Positions 6,248 through 13,487 of a stretch of 19,314 nucleotides of DNA are shown here, one piece after another. A model generated the notes under the pieces. That model had not been told where the DNA came from and searched no databases. It worked only from the letters and a program-made list of their open reading frames with translations. The DNA is from JACDDK01 sp035689095 (GTDB lineage: Bacteria > Actinomycetota > Rubrobacteria > Rubrobacterales > Rubrobacteraceae). The stretch spans positions 1 to 19,314 of the forward strand of contig DASSMB010000164.1 in the NCBI GenBank assembly GCA_035689095.1, read 5' to 3'. The translations under genes and the position numbers were made by a program. How positions within the stretch are numbered: position 1 is the first letter of the stretch; every line of letters starts with the position of its first letter.

Positions 6248-7240
6248 TGGGGCGCGAGCGGGGCATAACGGCCGAGAACCTGGTCCGGGAGTTCAGGAAG
6301 GGACCCCGCGCCGTGGATGGCGTGGACCTGCGCGTGGAGCCCGGCGAAGTCTACGGCTTCCTCGGCCCGAACGGGGCCGGCAAGTCCACCACCGTCCTGA
6401 TGCTCACGACGCTCCTGCCGCCGACGAGCGGCACGGCTCGCGTCGCCGGTTACGACATCGTGCGCGAGGGACCGCAGGTTCGGGCATCCATCGGGGCGGC
6501 GTTGCAGGAGGCGGCGCTCGACCCGTTCCTGACCGGCCGCGAGCACCTGCACTTGCAGGCGGCTCTGCACGGGCTCCCGCGCAAGGAGCGAAAGCGGCGC
6601 GGCGCGGCCCTGCTGGAGCGCGTCGGGCTGGAGGAGGCGGCGGACAGGAAGGTCCGCGGTTACTCCGGCGGGATGAAGCGCAGGCTCGACCTCGCGCTCG
6701 CGCTCGTCCACGAGCCGCGCATACTCTTCCTGGACGAGCCGACGACGGGCCTCGACCCGCAGAGCCGCAGCGCGCTCTGGGCGGAGGTCAGCCGGCTGGC
6801 CCGCGATGAGGGTGTTACGGTCTTCCTGACGACCCAGTACCTCGAAGAAGCCGACGTCCTGGCTGACCGGGTCGGGATCATAGACCGGGGAAAGATAGTC
6901 GCCGAGGATACCCCCCGAAGCCCTGAAAGCCGAGATCGGTCGTCCCAGCGTCGAGGCCACCCCCGCCGAGCGCTCCGAACGTGACGCCGTCGCCCGCGTC
7001 CTGGGCCGGTTCGGAGAAGAGATCGCCGCCCAACCCGGCGCCGTCGCGGTCCGGCTCTCCGGCGGGGCCGCAGGACTCGCCGACGTGGTCCGCGCTCTCG
7101 ACAAAGAAGACCTCAAGGTCTCCAACCTGCGGCTGGACGAACCGAGCCTGGACGATGTCTTCCTCGCCAAGACCGGACGTTCGCTGGAGGGCGCCGGTGA
7201 CAGCGAAGAGGACGGCGAGATGACGGAGGCGCAGTCGTGA
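6247..7240 (+). CDS. DrrA-like ABC transporter ATPase, frameshifted in a C6 tract
   Basis: The frame opened by GTG 6247 encodes a full ABC ATPase core: Walker A GPNGAGKST (residues 40-48), signature YSGGM (139-143) and Walker B ILFLDE (159-164). The H-loop position is Gln197 (TTQYLEEAD), as usual in the DrrA daunorubicin-exporter family. After GKIVAEDTP the frame goes wrong and ends at 6984. Removing one C from the run of six at 6911-6916 restores EALKAEIGRPSVEATPAERS and a typical DrrA C-terminal domain through LDEPSLDDVFLAKTG to a TGA at 7238-7240. The corrected length is 330 residues, normal for the family. The restored stop overlaps the permease start by four bases (GTGA), showing that the corrected frame is the native one. 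The shift may be a sequencing error, a recent mutation or slippage. It energises the two ABC-2 permeases that follow. Confidence 0.88.
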
Positions 7241-8013
7241 CGGGGTCTTCGTTCTTCACGCAGGTATTGGCGCTGGCGCGAAGGTCAACGGTGCGGACTC
7301 TGCGCCAGCCGGCGGTTATCATCTCGGCGCTCGTCTTCCCGATGATGTTCTTCTCCATCAACGCCAGCGGCCTGACCGCCGCCACGAAGATACCGGGCTT
7401 CCCGGCGGACTCTTACCTGGACTTCGCATTCGCCTTCCCGCTCATCCAGGCGTCGCTGTTCGGGGCGATCACGGCGGGGAGCGACCTCGCCCGCGATATA
7501 GAGAGCGGTTTCTTCGACCGGCTCTCGCTCACCCCGATGCGCCCCGTCGCACTGCTCACCGGGATGCTGGCCGGCGTCGTCGCGCTGGGACTGTTGCAGG
7601 GCGTGGTCTTTCTCGCGTTCGGCCTCTTGCTGGGCGTCAACATAAGCAGCGGCGTTGGGGGGATATTCGTGATCGTGCTGCTCACGGTGCTGGTAGCTCT
7701 CGGGTTCGGGGGCGTCGGGGCGATCCTGGCGATACGGACCGGCTCGGTCGAGGCCGTCGAGAGCGCTTTTCCGCTGTTCTTCGTGGCGATCTTTATGTCG
7801 AGCATCAACCTGCCGCGCAACCTGATCGAGCAGGACTGGTTCCGCTTTATCGCTACCATCAACCCGATCTCCTACCTGGTAGAAGGTATCCGCAGCCTGG
7901 TGATCACCGGCTGGGACGCTCAGGCCCTCACCCTCGGTTTCGGATGCGCGGCGGCGATAGTCGTGCTCGCCATCAGCGGGGCGGCGGCTTCGATGCGGAC
8001 GAGGGTAGCGTAA
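7237..8013 (+). CDS. ABC-2 type permease (DrrB-like)
   Basis: A 258-residue membrane protein with about six hydrophobic segments and the ABC-2 permease layout. A cytoplasmic N-terminus and first helix (PAVIISALVFPMMFFSI) come first. The middle region has SDLARDIESGFFDRLSLTPMRP, matching the conserved DrrB loop. Next is a run of helices, and near the end NPISYLVEGIRSLV, the family's C-terminal signature. It starts at GTG 7237 inside the stop of the ATPase gene (4-base overlap) and ends one base before the next permease. With that ATPase and second permease it should form an efflux transporter for a hydrophobic compound or lipid. The substrate is unknown. Confidence 0.9.
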   Translation: MTGSSFFTQVLALARRSTVRTLRQPAVIISALVFPMMFFSINASGLTAATKIPGFPADSYLDFAFAFPLIQASLFGAITAGSDLARDIESGFFDRLSLTPMRPVALLTGMLAGVVALGLLQGVVFLAFGLLLGVNISSGVGGIFVIVLLTVLVALGFGGVGAILAIRTGSVEAVESAFPLFFVAIFMSSINLPRNLIEQDWFRFIATINPISYLVEGIRSLVITGWDAQALTLGFGCAAAIVVLAISGAAASMRTRVA

Positions 8014-8014
8014 G

Positions 8015-8788
8015 ATGGGCGGCGTGCGCGCATTCTTCGGGGTGGCGCGGGCGGTCGCGGGGCGGCAGGTCTATAAGTACTTCACCAACCCCGCGTTCCT
8101 GGCGCCGGCGCTGTTCCCTCTGTTCTTCTTCGTCGCCTTCGCGGGCGGCCTGACGCGGGTGGGGGACATCCCCGGCTTCGATTACGCGCCGGGCTACATA
8201 GCGTTCCAGTACGTGTGGGCGCTGCTCCAGGCCGTCACGATGGGCGGGGCGTTTACCGGGTTCTCCATCGCGGGCGACTTCGAGAACGGGTTCGCGCGGC
8301 GGCTCATGCTCGCGGCTCCGAACCGGTACGGGATCATCCTGGGCTACACTCTCGCCTCGCTCGTGCGCGCCACCATGACAGGGTCGCTCGTCACCGTGAT
8401 CGCTCTCATTACCGGGATGCCGATCAGTGGTGGTTTCGACTTCTTCGGCCTGATAGCGCTCGCCGCCCTCGCGAACATCGCCGCCACTCTCTTCGGTGCG
8501 GGCGTCGCGATGATCCTCCGCACCCAGGAGGCCGGGCCGATCATAAGGACGCCCATCTTCCTGGTCCTCTTCCTAGCGCCTGTCTTCGTCCCGCTCAACC
8601 TGCTGACGGGTTGGATCTCGACCATCGCCCGACTCAACCCGTTCACCGCTATCCTCGAAGCCGCCCGAGGCTTCCTCGCCGGCGACCCAACGAACGTCAT
8701 TCAAGCCTTCGCCATAAGTCTAACCCTCATTCTCATACTCACATTCTGGGCCGTCTATGGACTCCGGCGCGCGGAGAAGGCGGGATAG
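8015..8788 (+). CDS. ABC-2 type permease, second subunit
   Basis: A 257-residue paralogue of the preceding permease with the same topology. It has FTGFSIAGDFENGFARRLMLAAPNR in the conserved loop (about residues 87-111) and NPFTAILEAARGFLAGDP near the C-terminus, matching NPISYLVEGIRSLV of its neighbour. The ATG follows the neighbour's stop by one base. Two different permeases after one ATPase indicate a heteromeric channel. It has no obvious ribosome-binding site of its own beyond GA-rich sequence in the neighbour, so translation is probably coupled. Confidence 0.9.
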   Translation: MGGVRAFFGVARAVAGRQVYKYFTNPAFLAPALFPLFFFVAFAGGLTRVGDIPGFDYAPGYIAFQYVWALLQAVTMGGAFTGFSIAGDFENGFARRLMLAAPNRYGIILGYTLASLVRATMTGSLVTVIALITGMPISGGFDFFGLIALAALANIAATLFGAGVAMILRTQEAGPIIRTPIFLVLFLAPVFVPLNLLTGWISTIARLNPFTAILEAARGFLAGDPTNVIQAFAISLTLILILTFWAVYGLRRAEKAG

Positions 8789-8817
8789 AAGGACCACGGA
8801 CCGGAAAGGAGATGCTC

Positions 8818-9267
8818 ATGGTAAGTCTCTCGTCGAGAGCCCAAAACGCGATCGGAAAGGTAGTGACAAAGGCGCACTCCTCCGTCTACCGCGCCACGGG
8901 CGGCAAGTTTGCGGGGACGATGGGCAGCGGGAGGCCGATACTGCTGCTCAACACCATCGGGCGCAGGAGCGGCGAGAAGCGCACGCACCCCCTGCTGTAC
9001 CTGGCCGACGGCGACGACATGGTCATAGTCGCCTCGGCGGGCGGCGCGCCGAAACATCCCGCCTGGTACCTCAATCTGAAGGCTAACCCTGAGACTACGG
9101 TAGAGGTAGGCGACCGTGAGATCCGGGTTCGGGCGGAGGAGGCGGGGCCGGAGGAAAAGGCCCGTCTGTGGCCGAAGGTCGTTGAGATGTACTCGGGGTA
9201 CGCGGGCTACCAGGAGAAGACGGAACGCGAGATCCCGCTGGTCATCCTGCATCCGGTTGGCGGCTGA
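8818..9267 (+). CDS. Nitroreductase-family, deazaflavin (F420)-dependent oxidoreductase (Ddn-like)
   Basis: A 149-residue protein of the split-barrel Ddn/DUF385 family. Landmarks are GRPILLLNTIGRRSGEKRTHPLLYLADGD (about 31-59), with the G-R-x-S-G motif that contacts the deazaflavin phosphate. Next are MVIVASAGGAPKHPAWYLNLKANP (about 61-84) and the TVEVGDREIRVRAEEA strand pair. Members use reduced F420 to reduce quinones, nitro compounds or other lipophilic substrates, which implies that the host makes F420. ATG 8818 is preferred because AAAGGAG lies 6 bases upstream; the ATG at 8812 directly abuts that site and would add two residues. It follows the permease by about 30 bases and is probably in the same operon. 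Confidence 0.9.
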   Translation: MVSLSSRAQNAIGKVVTKAHSSVYRATGGKFAGTMGSGRPILLLNTIGRRSGEKRTHPLLYLADGDDMVIVASAGGAPKHPAWYLNLKANPETTVEVGDREIRVRAEEAGPEEKARLWPKVVEMYSGYAGYQEKTEREIPLVILHPVGG

Positions 9268-9299
9268 GGACGTAGAGAACAGATGTGAAGGAGGGATCT

Positions 9300-9632
9300 G
9301 TGGAAGACGGTTTGAAGACCGTAACGAAAGAGGAGTTGAAGGGAAAGATAGACCGGGGGGACGAGTTCGTCCTTCTGGAGGTGCTCTCCGAGGAGTCCTA
9401 CCGGCGGGCGCACCTCCCAGGCGCGATCCAGTTCCAGGACATGGACCGCATCCCGGACCTTCTGCCGGACAAGAGTGCGGAGGTCGTCGCCTACTGCTCC
9501 AACTACACCTGACACTCCTCGACGCGGGTCGTCCGGGAGCTGACGGCCATGGGTTACGAGAACGTCTACGACTACGAGGGCGGGAAGCAGGACTGGGTGA
9601 ACGCCGGCTACCCGACCGAGAGTGGGGATTGA
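9300..9632 (+). CDS. Rhodanese-like protein with an in-frame TGA at codon 71 (selenocysteine or nonsense)
   Basis: From GTG 9300 (AAGGAGGG just upstream) the frame encodes a single rhodanese domain of 110 codons, interrupted by TGA at 9510-9512. Before it comes VLLEVLSEESYRRAHLPGAI (residues about 22-41) and the active-loop YCSNYT with Cys66. After it the same frame continues as HSSTRVVRELTAMGYENV and YDYEGGKQDWVNAGYP, the unmistakable C-terminal half of the family, to a TGA at 9630. Relatives carry a second Cys four residues after the first (C-x4-C); here TGA occupies that position and is one base from TGC or TGT. A stem-loop with a G-containing loop starts 3 bases after the TGA (listed separately). 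Options are selenocysteine insertion, a recent point mutation, or a sequence error. An intact product would be a small sulfurtransferase or redox protein. A GTG at 9285 is an alternative start. Confidence 0.75.
9515..9539 (+). promoter_or_regulatory. Stem-loop directly after the in-frame TGA (possible bacterial SECIS)
   Basis: Positions 9515-9519 pair with 9535-9539 (one G-U), 9520 and 9534 are a C-C mismatch, and 9521-9524 pair with 9530-9533. This leaves the 5-base loop CGGGU (9525-9529). Bacterial selenocysteine insertion elements are hairpins just 3' of the UGA with a G in the first loop positions, which this has. The loop begins 12 bases after the UGA, closer than usual for such elements. 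It is also coding sequence in GC-rich DNA, so chance pairing is possible. Confidence 0.3.
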
Positions 9633-9645
9633 GAGGAAGTAACGG

Positions 9646-10326
9646 ATGGCAACAACGCAGACGGTCTCGTTCCGCGGTGAAGAGGATCAGCTCCAGGGCT
9701 ACCTGGCGCGGCCGGAGGGAACTGGTCCGTTCCCCGGCGTCGTCGTCATCCACGAGGTTTTCGGCCTGAACGAGAACATGCGAGACATCGCCCGCCGCTT
9801 CGCCGACGCGGGTTACGCCGCCTTCGCCGTGGACCTCTTCACCGGCCGCAGCCGGGCGGTGTGCATGGCCCGGTTCATGGGCGGGATGCTGCGCGGCACG
9901 CCGGAGCGGTTCGGGACCGGGGACCTGAAGGCGGCGCTCGGGGTGCTCGCGCAGCAGTCCTATGTGGACGGAGAGAGGATCGGGGCGATCGGCTTCTGCA
10001 TGGGCGGAGGTTTCGCCGTCGCCTGGGCCTGCACCGACGACCGGCTCAAAGCTATCGCTCCGTTCTACGGCGCGAACCCTCGTCCGCTCTCAGCGGTGGC
10101 GCGGTCGTGTCCGGTCGTCGGCTCCTATCCAGAGAAGGACTTCACCGCGAAGTCCGGGCGCAAGCTGGACGCGGAGCTTGCCCGCCACGGCATCCCGCGG
10201 GACATAAAGGTCTACCCGGAGGCGAAGCACTCGTTCTTCAACGACCGGGGCAAGAGCTACGACCCGGCCGCCTCCGAGGACGCCTGGCGCCGCACACTGG
10301 CGTTCTTCGGGGAGCACCTCGGCTAG
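9646..10326 (+). CDS. Dienelactone-hydrolase-family alpha/beta hydrolase
   Basis: A 226-residue alpha/beta hydrolase with DLH hallmarks. It has PGVVVIHEVFGLNENMRDIARRFADAGY (residues 30-57), including the Glu37 position that interacts with the nucleophile. The nucleophile is a Cys in GFCMGG (Cys118), and the final catalytic His is in AKHSFFN. The Asp of the triad should lie around YPEKD, though this region is less certain. The family opens lactones such as dienelactone in aromatic breakdown, but many members act on other esters. It is cytoplasmic. It follows the rhodanese gene by 13 bases, so it probably shares its transcript. Enzymes on both sides (metallo-hydrolase, SDR, F420-type reductase) suggest a pathway for modifying lipophilic compounds. 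Confidence 0.9.
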   Translation: MATTQTVSFRGEEDQLQGYLARPEGTGPFPGVVVIHEVFGLNENMRDIARRFADAGYAAFAVDLFTGRSRAVCMARFMGGMLRGTPERFGTGDLKAALGVLAQQSYVDGERIGAIGFCMGGGFAVAWACTDDRLKAIAPFYGANPRPLSAVARSCPVVGSYPEKDFTAKSGRKLDAELARHGIPRDIKVYPEAKHSFFNDRGKSYDPAASEDAWRRTLAFFGEHLG

Positions 10327-10419
10327 ATAAGACTTCGTAATGATCGGACGCGCAACTTTTCCGGGGCGCGGACGTAATCGGGAGCGGAGCCGGAGACACG
10401 GACGATAGAGGAGCGTCGG

Positions 10420-11124
10420 ATGCCCGTTATAGAGGCGAGCGGACTTACCAGGACCTACGGGCGGGGCGAGAGCCGGGTCGAGGCGCTCGTGGACGTGGAC
10501 CTGACGGTGGAGCCCGGCGAGTGGGTGGCGGTGATCGGACCTTCCGGCTCCGGCAAGAGCACGCTGATGAACTTGCTCGGCCTCCTGGACCGGCCTACCT
10601 CCGGCTCCTACGCCCTGAACGGGCGCGAGGTGTCGAGCCTGCGCGGCGGGGAGCTGGCGCGGGCGCGCCGGGAGCTCGTCGGGTTCGTGTTCCAAAGCTA
10701 CAACCTCCTGCCCCGCCAGAGCGCCCGCAAGAACGTCGAGCTGCCGATGGTGTACGCCGGGGTCGGCGGCAGGGAGCGCAAGAAGCGGGCCCTCGCCGCC
10801 CTGGAGAAGGTGGACCTGCTCGACCGGGCGCGGCACCGGCCGCCGGAGCTCTCCGGTGGCCAGAAGCAGCGGGTAGCCATAGCGCGGGCGCTCGTTAACG
10901 AGCCGGCGATGCTTCTGGCGGATGAGCCGACGGGAAACCTGGACAGCGCGTCGGGGACGGCTATCCTGGACCTGTTCGGGGAGCTGAACGCCGGTGGCGT
11001 TACGCTCATCGTGGTCACGCACGACCCGGAGGTCGCCCGGCGGGCGGACAGGACCGTGGAGATAAGAGACGGTCGCGTCTTCTCCGACGAGCGTTCGGGG
11101 ACGGCGGGGGCGGAGCGCCGATGA
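10420..11124 (+). CDS. MacB/LolD-type ABC transporter ATPase
   Basis: A 234-residue ATPase with Walker A GPSGSGKST (residues 40-48), the Q-loop in VGFVFQSYNLLPR, signature LSGGQKQRVAIARAL (from 144), Walker B MLLADEPTGNLDS, and the H-loop in VVTHDPEVARRAD. The NLLPRQSARKNVELPM and TGNLDSASG wording places it in the MacB/LolD/FtsE group that works with FtsX-like permeases. It drives extrusion or mechanotransmission rather than a classic import cycle. The ATG is preceded by GAGGAG at about 8 bases. Its stop overlaps the next gene's ATG by four bases (ATGA), so the two subunits are made together. About 90 bases without a gene separate it from the preceding hydrolase, so a separate promoter is possible. 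Confidence 0.93.
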   Translation: MPVIEASGLTRTYGRGESRVEALVDVDLTVEPGEWVAVIGPSGSGKSTLMNLLGLLDRPTSGSYALNGREVSSLRGGELARARRELVGFVFQSYNLLPRQSARKNVELPMVYAGVGGRERKKRALAALEKVDLLDRARHRPPELSGGQKQRVAIARALVNEPAMLLADEPTGNLDSASGTAILDLFGELNAGGVTLIVVTHDPEVARRADRTVEIRDGRVFSDERSGTAGAERR

Positions 11125-12311
11125 AGACGCTCAGGATCGCCGGTATGGGCCTCGCCGGGTTGCTGGTCAACTGGGGCCGCACGGCCCTCACGATGCTCGG
11201 GATTATCATCGGGGTTGCGGCGGTCGTGCTGCTCACCGCTCTGGGGAACGGCATCCAGAAGAGCATCTCCGGCCAGATAAACGACCTGGGGCCGAACCTC
11301 ATCACCGTAACCCCCGGCTCCGAAAACGGAGACGGCGATGGAGACGGTGGCCCGTTCGGCGCGGCACAGGTCAGCACCCTCAAACCCTCGGATACGCGCG
11401 ATGTCGCAAAACTCTCCGGTGTTGCTGCTGTATCCTCCAGCGTCTCCATAGTCGCGCCGGTGGATAGAAAGAGCGTCTCGTTCTCCGGCGTGGACCCTTC
11501 CTACGGGAAGATCCGATCCATCAAGCTCGCCGCCGGGCGTTTTGTGAAGGACCGGGGCGAGGTGGTGCTCGCGGCCTCGGCGGCGAAGGACCTGTTGAAC
11601 AAGGAGCCCAAGGCCGCCGTCGGGCGGAAGCTGGAGATCGGGGCCAAGAAGTACGAGGTGGTGGGGGTGGCGAAGAAGGCGGACCCCGGTTTCGGGCCGC
11701 CTGTGCCGGACACCTCGTACATGAAGACGGACGACGCTCTGAAACTCTCCGGCTCGAAGACTGTCGGGCAGATACTCGTACAGGCGGAGAGTGCGCGATC
11801 CGTTGACGGCGTGGTGGACAGGATCAAGGGCTCACTCAAAAAATCCCACGACGGCGCGAAAGACTTCTCCGTCTTCACCCAGAAGCAGCTACTCTCCACC
11901 TTCACCCAGATCACGGACCAGCTTCAGATCTTCCTGGCCGGTATCGCCGGCATCTCCCTGCTCGTCGGCGGTATAGGAGTGATGAATATCATGCTCGTCT
12001 CGGTTGCCGAGAGGACGCGGGAGATCGGCGTCCGCAAGGCCCTGGGCGCGACGAACGCGGACGTGCTGTTCCAGTTCCTCCTCGAAGCGGTACTGCTCGC
12101 CCTGATCGGAGGTCTCGTAGGTGTCGCGGTGGGGATTGGAGGTTCGATCCTGCTGCCCGAGCTACTGAAGGACCTGCCCCCGGCCGTAGTGACGCCGCAG
12201 GAAGTGGGCCTCGCCTTCGGGGTGTCGGCCCTGATCGGGGTGGTCTTCGGCGTCCTCCCCGCCTATCGCTCGGCCCGTCTCGCGCCCGTAGAAGCCCTCA
12301 GACGGGAGTAA
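11121..12311 (+). CDS. MacB-like FtsX-domain ABC permease
   Basis: A 396-residue permease with the MacB layout. The first helix (ALTMLGIIIGVAAVVLLTALG, about 22-42) is followed by LGPNLITVTPGSE and a large extracytoplasmic domain (about 60-265). Three C-terminal helices form the FtsX domain, including GIAGISLLVGGIGVMNIMLVSVAERTREIGVRKALGATNADVL (about 273-315) and the closing AYRSARLAPVEALRRE. The extracytoplasmic domain holds a Gly/Asp-rich loop (ENGDGDGDGGPFG, near 68-80). Unlike Gram-negative MacAB-TolC systems there is no adaptor gene in the window, in keeping with a single-membrane cell. It probably exports a peptide, lipid or toxic compound. It is the last gene of the plus-strand series. 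Confidence 0.93.
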   Translation: MKTLRIAGMGLAGLLVNWGRTALTMLGIIIGVAAVVLLTALGNGIQKSISGQINDLGPNLITVTPGSENGDGDGDGGPFGAAQVSTLKPSDTRDVAKLSGVAAVSSSVSIVAPVDRKSVSFSGVDPSYGKIRSIKLAAGRFVKDRGEVVLAASAAKDLLNKEPKAAVGRKLEIGAKKYEVVGVAKKADPGFGPPVPDTSYMKTDDALKLSGSKTVGQILVQAESARSVDGVVDRIKGSLKKSHDGAKDFSVFTQKQLLSTFTQITDQLQIFLAGIAGISLLVGGIGVMNIMLVSVAERTREIGVRKALGATNADVLFQFLLEAVLLALIGGLVGVAVGIGGSILLPELLKDLPPAVVTPQEVGLAFGVSALIGVVFGVLPAYRSARLAPVEALRRE

Positions 12312-12326
12312 ACGCCTGGAGGCGGA

Positions 12327-12342
12327 CCAGCGCTACGGCTGG
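12327..12342. terminator. Weak hairpin between convergent genes
   Basis: CCAGC (12327-12331) and GCTGG (12338-12342) form a 5-bp stem with a 6-base loop, at the junction between the end of the MacB-like permease gene and the end of the crp-like gene. It has no T tract. It may assist bidirectional termination but could be chance. Confidence 0.2.
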
Positions 12343-13190
12343 AAGGCGCCCTCGGCGCGCTCTCGCAGGCTCAGGGGGTCGAGCACGACGAAGCCGCCGC
12401 GCCCACTCCTTGCTATGAGGCCCTCGCGCTGGAACTCGCTCATGGCTTTGGAGACGGCCTCGCGGGTCGAGGCGATCATGTCGGCCAGGATCTGGTGCGT
12501 GAGCCGCAGGTCTATTAGCGTGCCTTCTTCCTCTTCCACGCCGACCCTCTCGGAGAGGGACAGCAGCAGGGCCGCGAGCCGGCTCGACACCTCCCTGGGC
12601 AGCAGCACCGTCGAGAACTGCTCGGAGAGCCGGATCCTTTCGGAGAACGCAGAAAAGAGGGCCATGGACACCTTGGGGTCCCGCATAGCGAGCCACGTCA
12701 GAGCGGATTTCCTCACGCTCACCACCGTACAGGTCGTCATCGCCTCGGCGAAGTCGTCCTGAAAGCCGCTCTCTTCGAGGTCGGGTCTGCCGAACATCCC
12801 GCTATCCTTTAACAACCCCACTGTCGCCTCCTTGTAGCCTCCATAGAGCTTGTAGAGCCTCACCGTGCCGGAGCGCAGGAAGTGGAGTTGCTCCGCGGGC
12901 TCTCCCGGAGAGTAGATCTGCTCTCCGGAGACGAAGACGCGCTCCGACGTCCGCAGCCCGGCCTTCTCCAGGTGCGCGAGCACGAACGCCGTCGGGTCCT
13001 CGCGCTTCGGGGACGGTACATCTTCCGGGGTTGCTGCACCGGAGTAGGAGACGGGGCGGTTCCTGTCGGGAGAGCGGAACACCCCGACCAGCGCCAGCGC
13101 GTACAAAAAGACGGCCAGCTTGGGTTTCTTGAAGACCGTCGTGGTAGCAAGGACCAGTCTCCCGATCAAGCTCTCTATGAGGCGATCCAC
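12333..13190 (-). CDS. Crp/Fnr-family regulator with a hydrophobic N-terminal extension
   Basis: A 285-residue regulator from GTG 13190, which follows AGGAGG at 8 bases. A TTG at 13241 would add 17 residues but has no such site. The cyclic-nucleotide-type sensor barrel spans about 80-175 (GEQIYSPGEPAEQLHFLRSGTVRLYK, then GLLKDSGMFGRPDLEE). A long dimerisation helix follows, and the C-terminal helix-turn-helix is LTHQILADMIASTREAVSKAMSEFQREGLI (about 218-247), with the Crp-type STRE-x-VS recognition helix. No Cys cluster for an iron-sulfur centre is visible. Unusual for the family (about 220-240 residues) is an extra N-terminus with PKLAVFLYALALVGVF (about 21-37), long enough to be a membrane anchor or a buried helix. 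It is convergent with the MacB genes and divergent from marR. The ligand is unknown. Confidence 0.85.
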   Translation of the reverse strand: MDRLIESLIGRLVLATTTVFKKPKLAVFLYALALVGVFRSPDRNRPVSYSGAATPEDVPSPKREDPTAFVLAHLEKAGLRTSERVFVSGEQIYSPGEPAEQLHFLRSGTVRLYKLYGGYKEATVGLLKDSGMFGRPDLEESGFQDDFAEAMTTCTVVSVRKSALTWLAMRDPKVSMALFSAFSERIRLSEQFSTVLLPREVSSRLAALLLSLSERVGVEEEEGTLIDLRLTHQILADMIASTREAVSKAMSEFQREGLIARSGRGGFVVLDPLSLRERAEGAFQP

Positions 13191-13396
13191 CTCTGCATCC
13201 TCCTGAGAAAGTTCTTCTGTCTGACCTGGCACTGGAAGCAATACCGCACGGGATCCGCCAGACCTCTCGAATCACCAGCCAAGCATACTCCCCGGACCCA
13301 GGCGCAACAACCACCCGGACAACTAGCACCTGCCCGGTTTGATCGTCCCACAGAGACCTCCCGGAACCCGCCGCCCAACGATTTTTGGTAGCGGTG

Positions 13397-13424
13397 AATA
13401 TACTCACAAAAGTTTCTAACGCAA
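13397..13424 (-). promoter_or_regulatory. Predicted minus-strand promoter for the crp-like gene
   Basis: On the minus strand TTGCGT (13424-13419) and TATATT (13402-13397) are separated by 16 bases. The match is moderate. A transcript from here would carry a leader of about 200 bases before the crp-like GTG; no gene is visible in that leader. Confidence 0.35.
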
Positions 13425-13435
13425 AGGTTGAAACT
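13411..13435. promoter_or_regulatory. Inverted repeat spanning both divergent promoters, candidate MarR operator
   Basis: AGTTTC (13411-13416) and GAAACT (13430-13435) are inverted repeats. Inside them AAC (13418-13420) and GTT (13427-13429) also pair, leaving GCAAAG at the centre and one unpaired T on the left arm. The element overlaps the -35 boxes of the predicted promoters on both strands, so one dimer could repress both the marR/MFS operon and the crp-like gene. Confidence 0.5.
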
Positions 13436-13455
13436 GCAAACATCGGACATAGACT
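13428..13455 (+). promoter_or_regulatory. Predicted promoter of the marR-MFS-MFS operon
   Basis: TTGAAA (13428-13433) and TAGACT (13450-13455) are separated by 16 bases. Transcription would begin near 13462, about 25 bases before the marR ATG. The -35 box lies within the right arm of the inverted repeat. Confidence 0.5.
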
Positions 13456-13487
13456 ATCCGGGTCATGAGGACGATGAAGGTTTGAGG

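Noticed and set aside
8755..9753. Minus-strand 332-codon frame opposite the Ddn-like, rhodanese and hydrolase genes
   Set aside because: Arg/Ser/Pro-rich shadow spanning three plausible genes on the other strand.
13191..13450. Cys-rich minus-strand frame in the crp-like leader
   Set aside because: No start signal and no recognisable Cys motif; more likely an untranslated leader.
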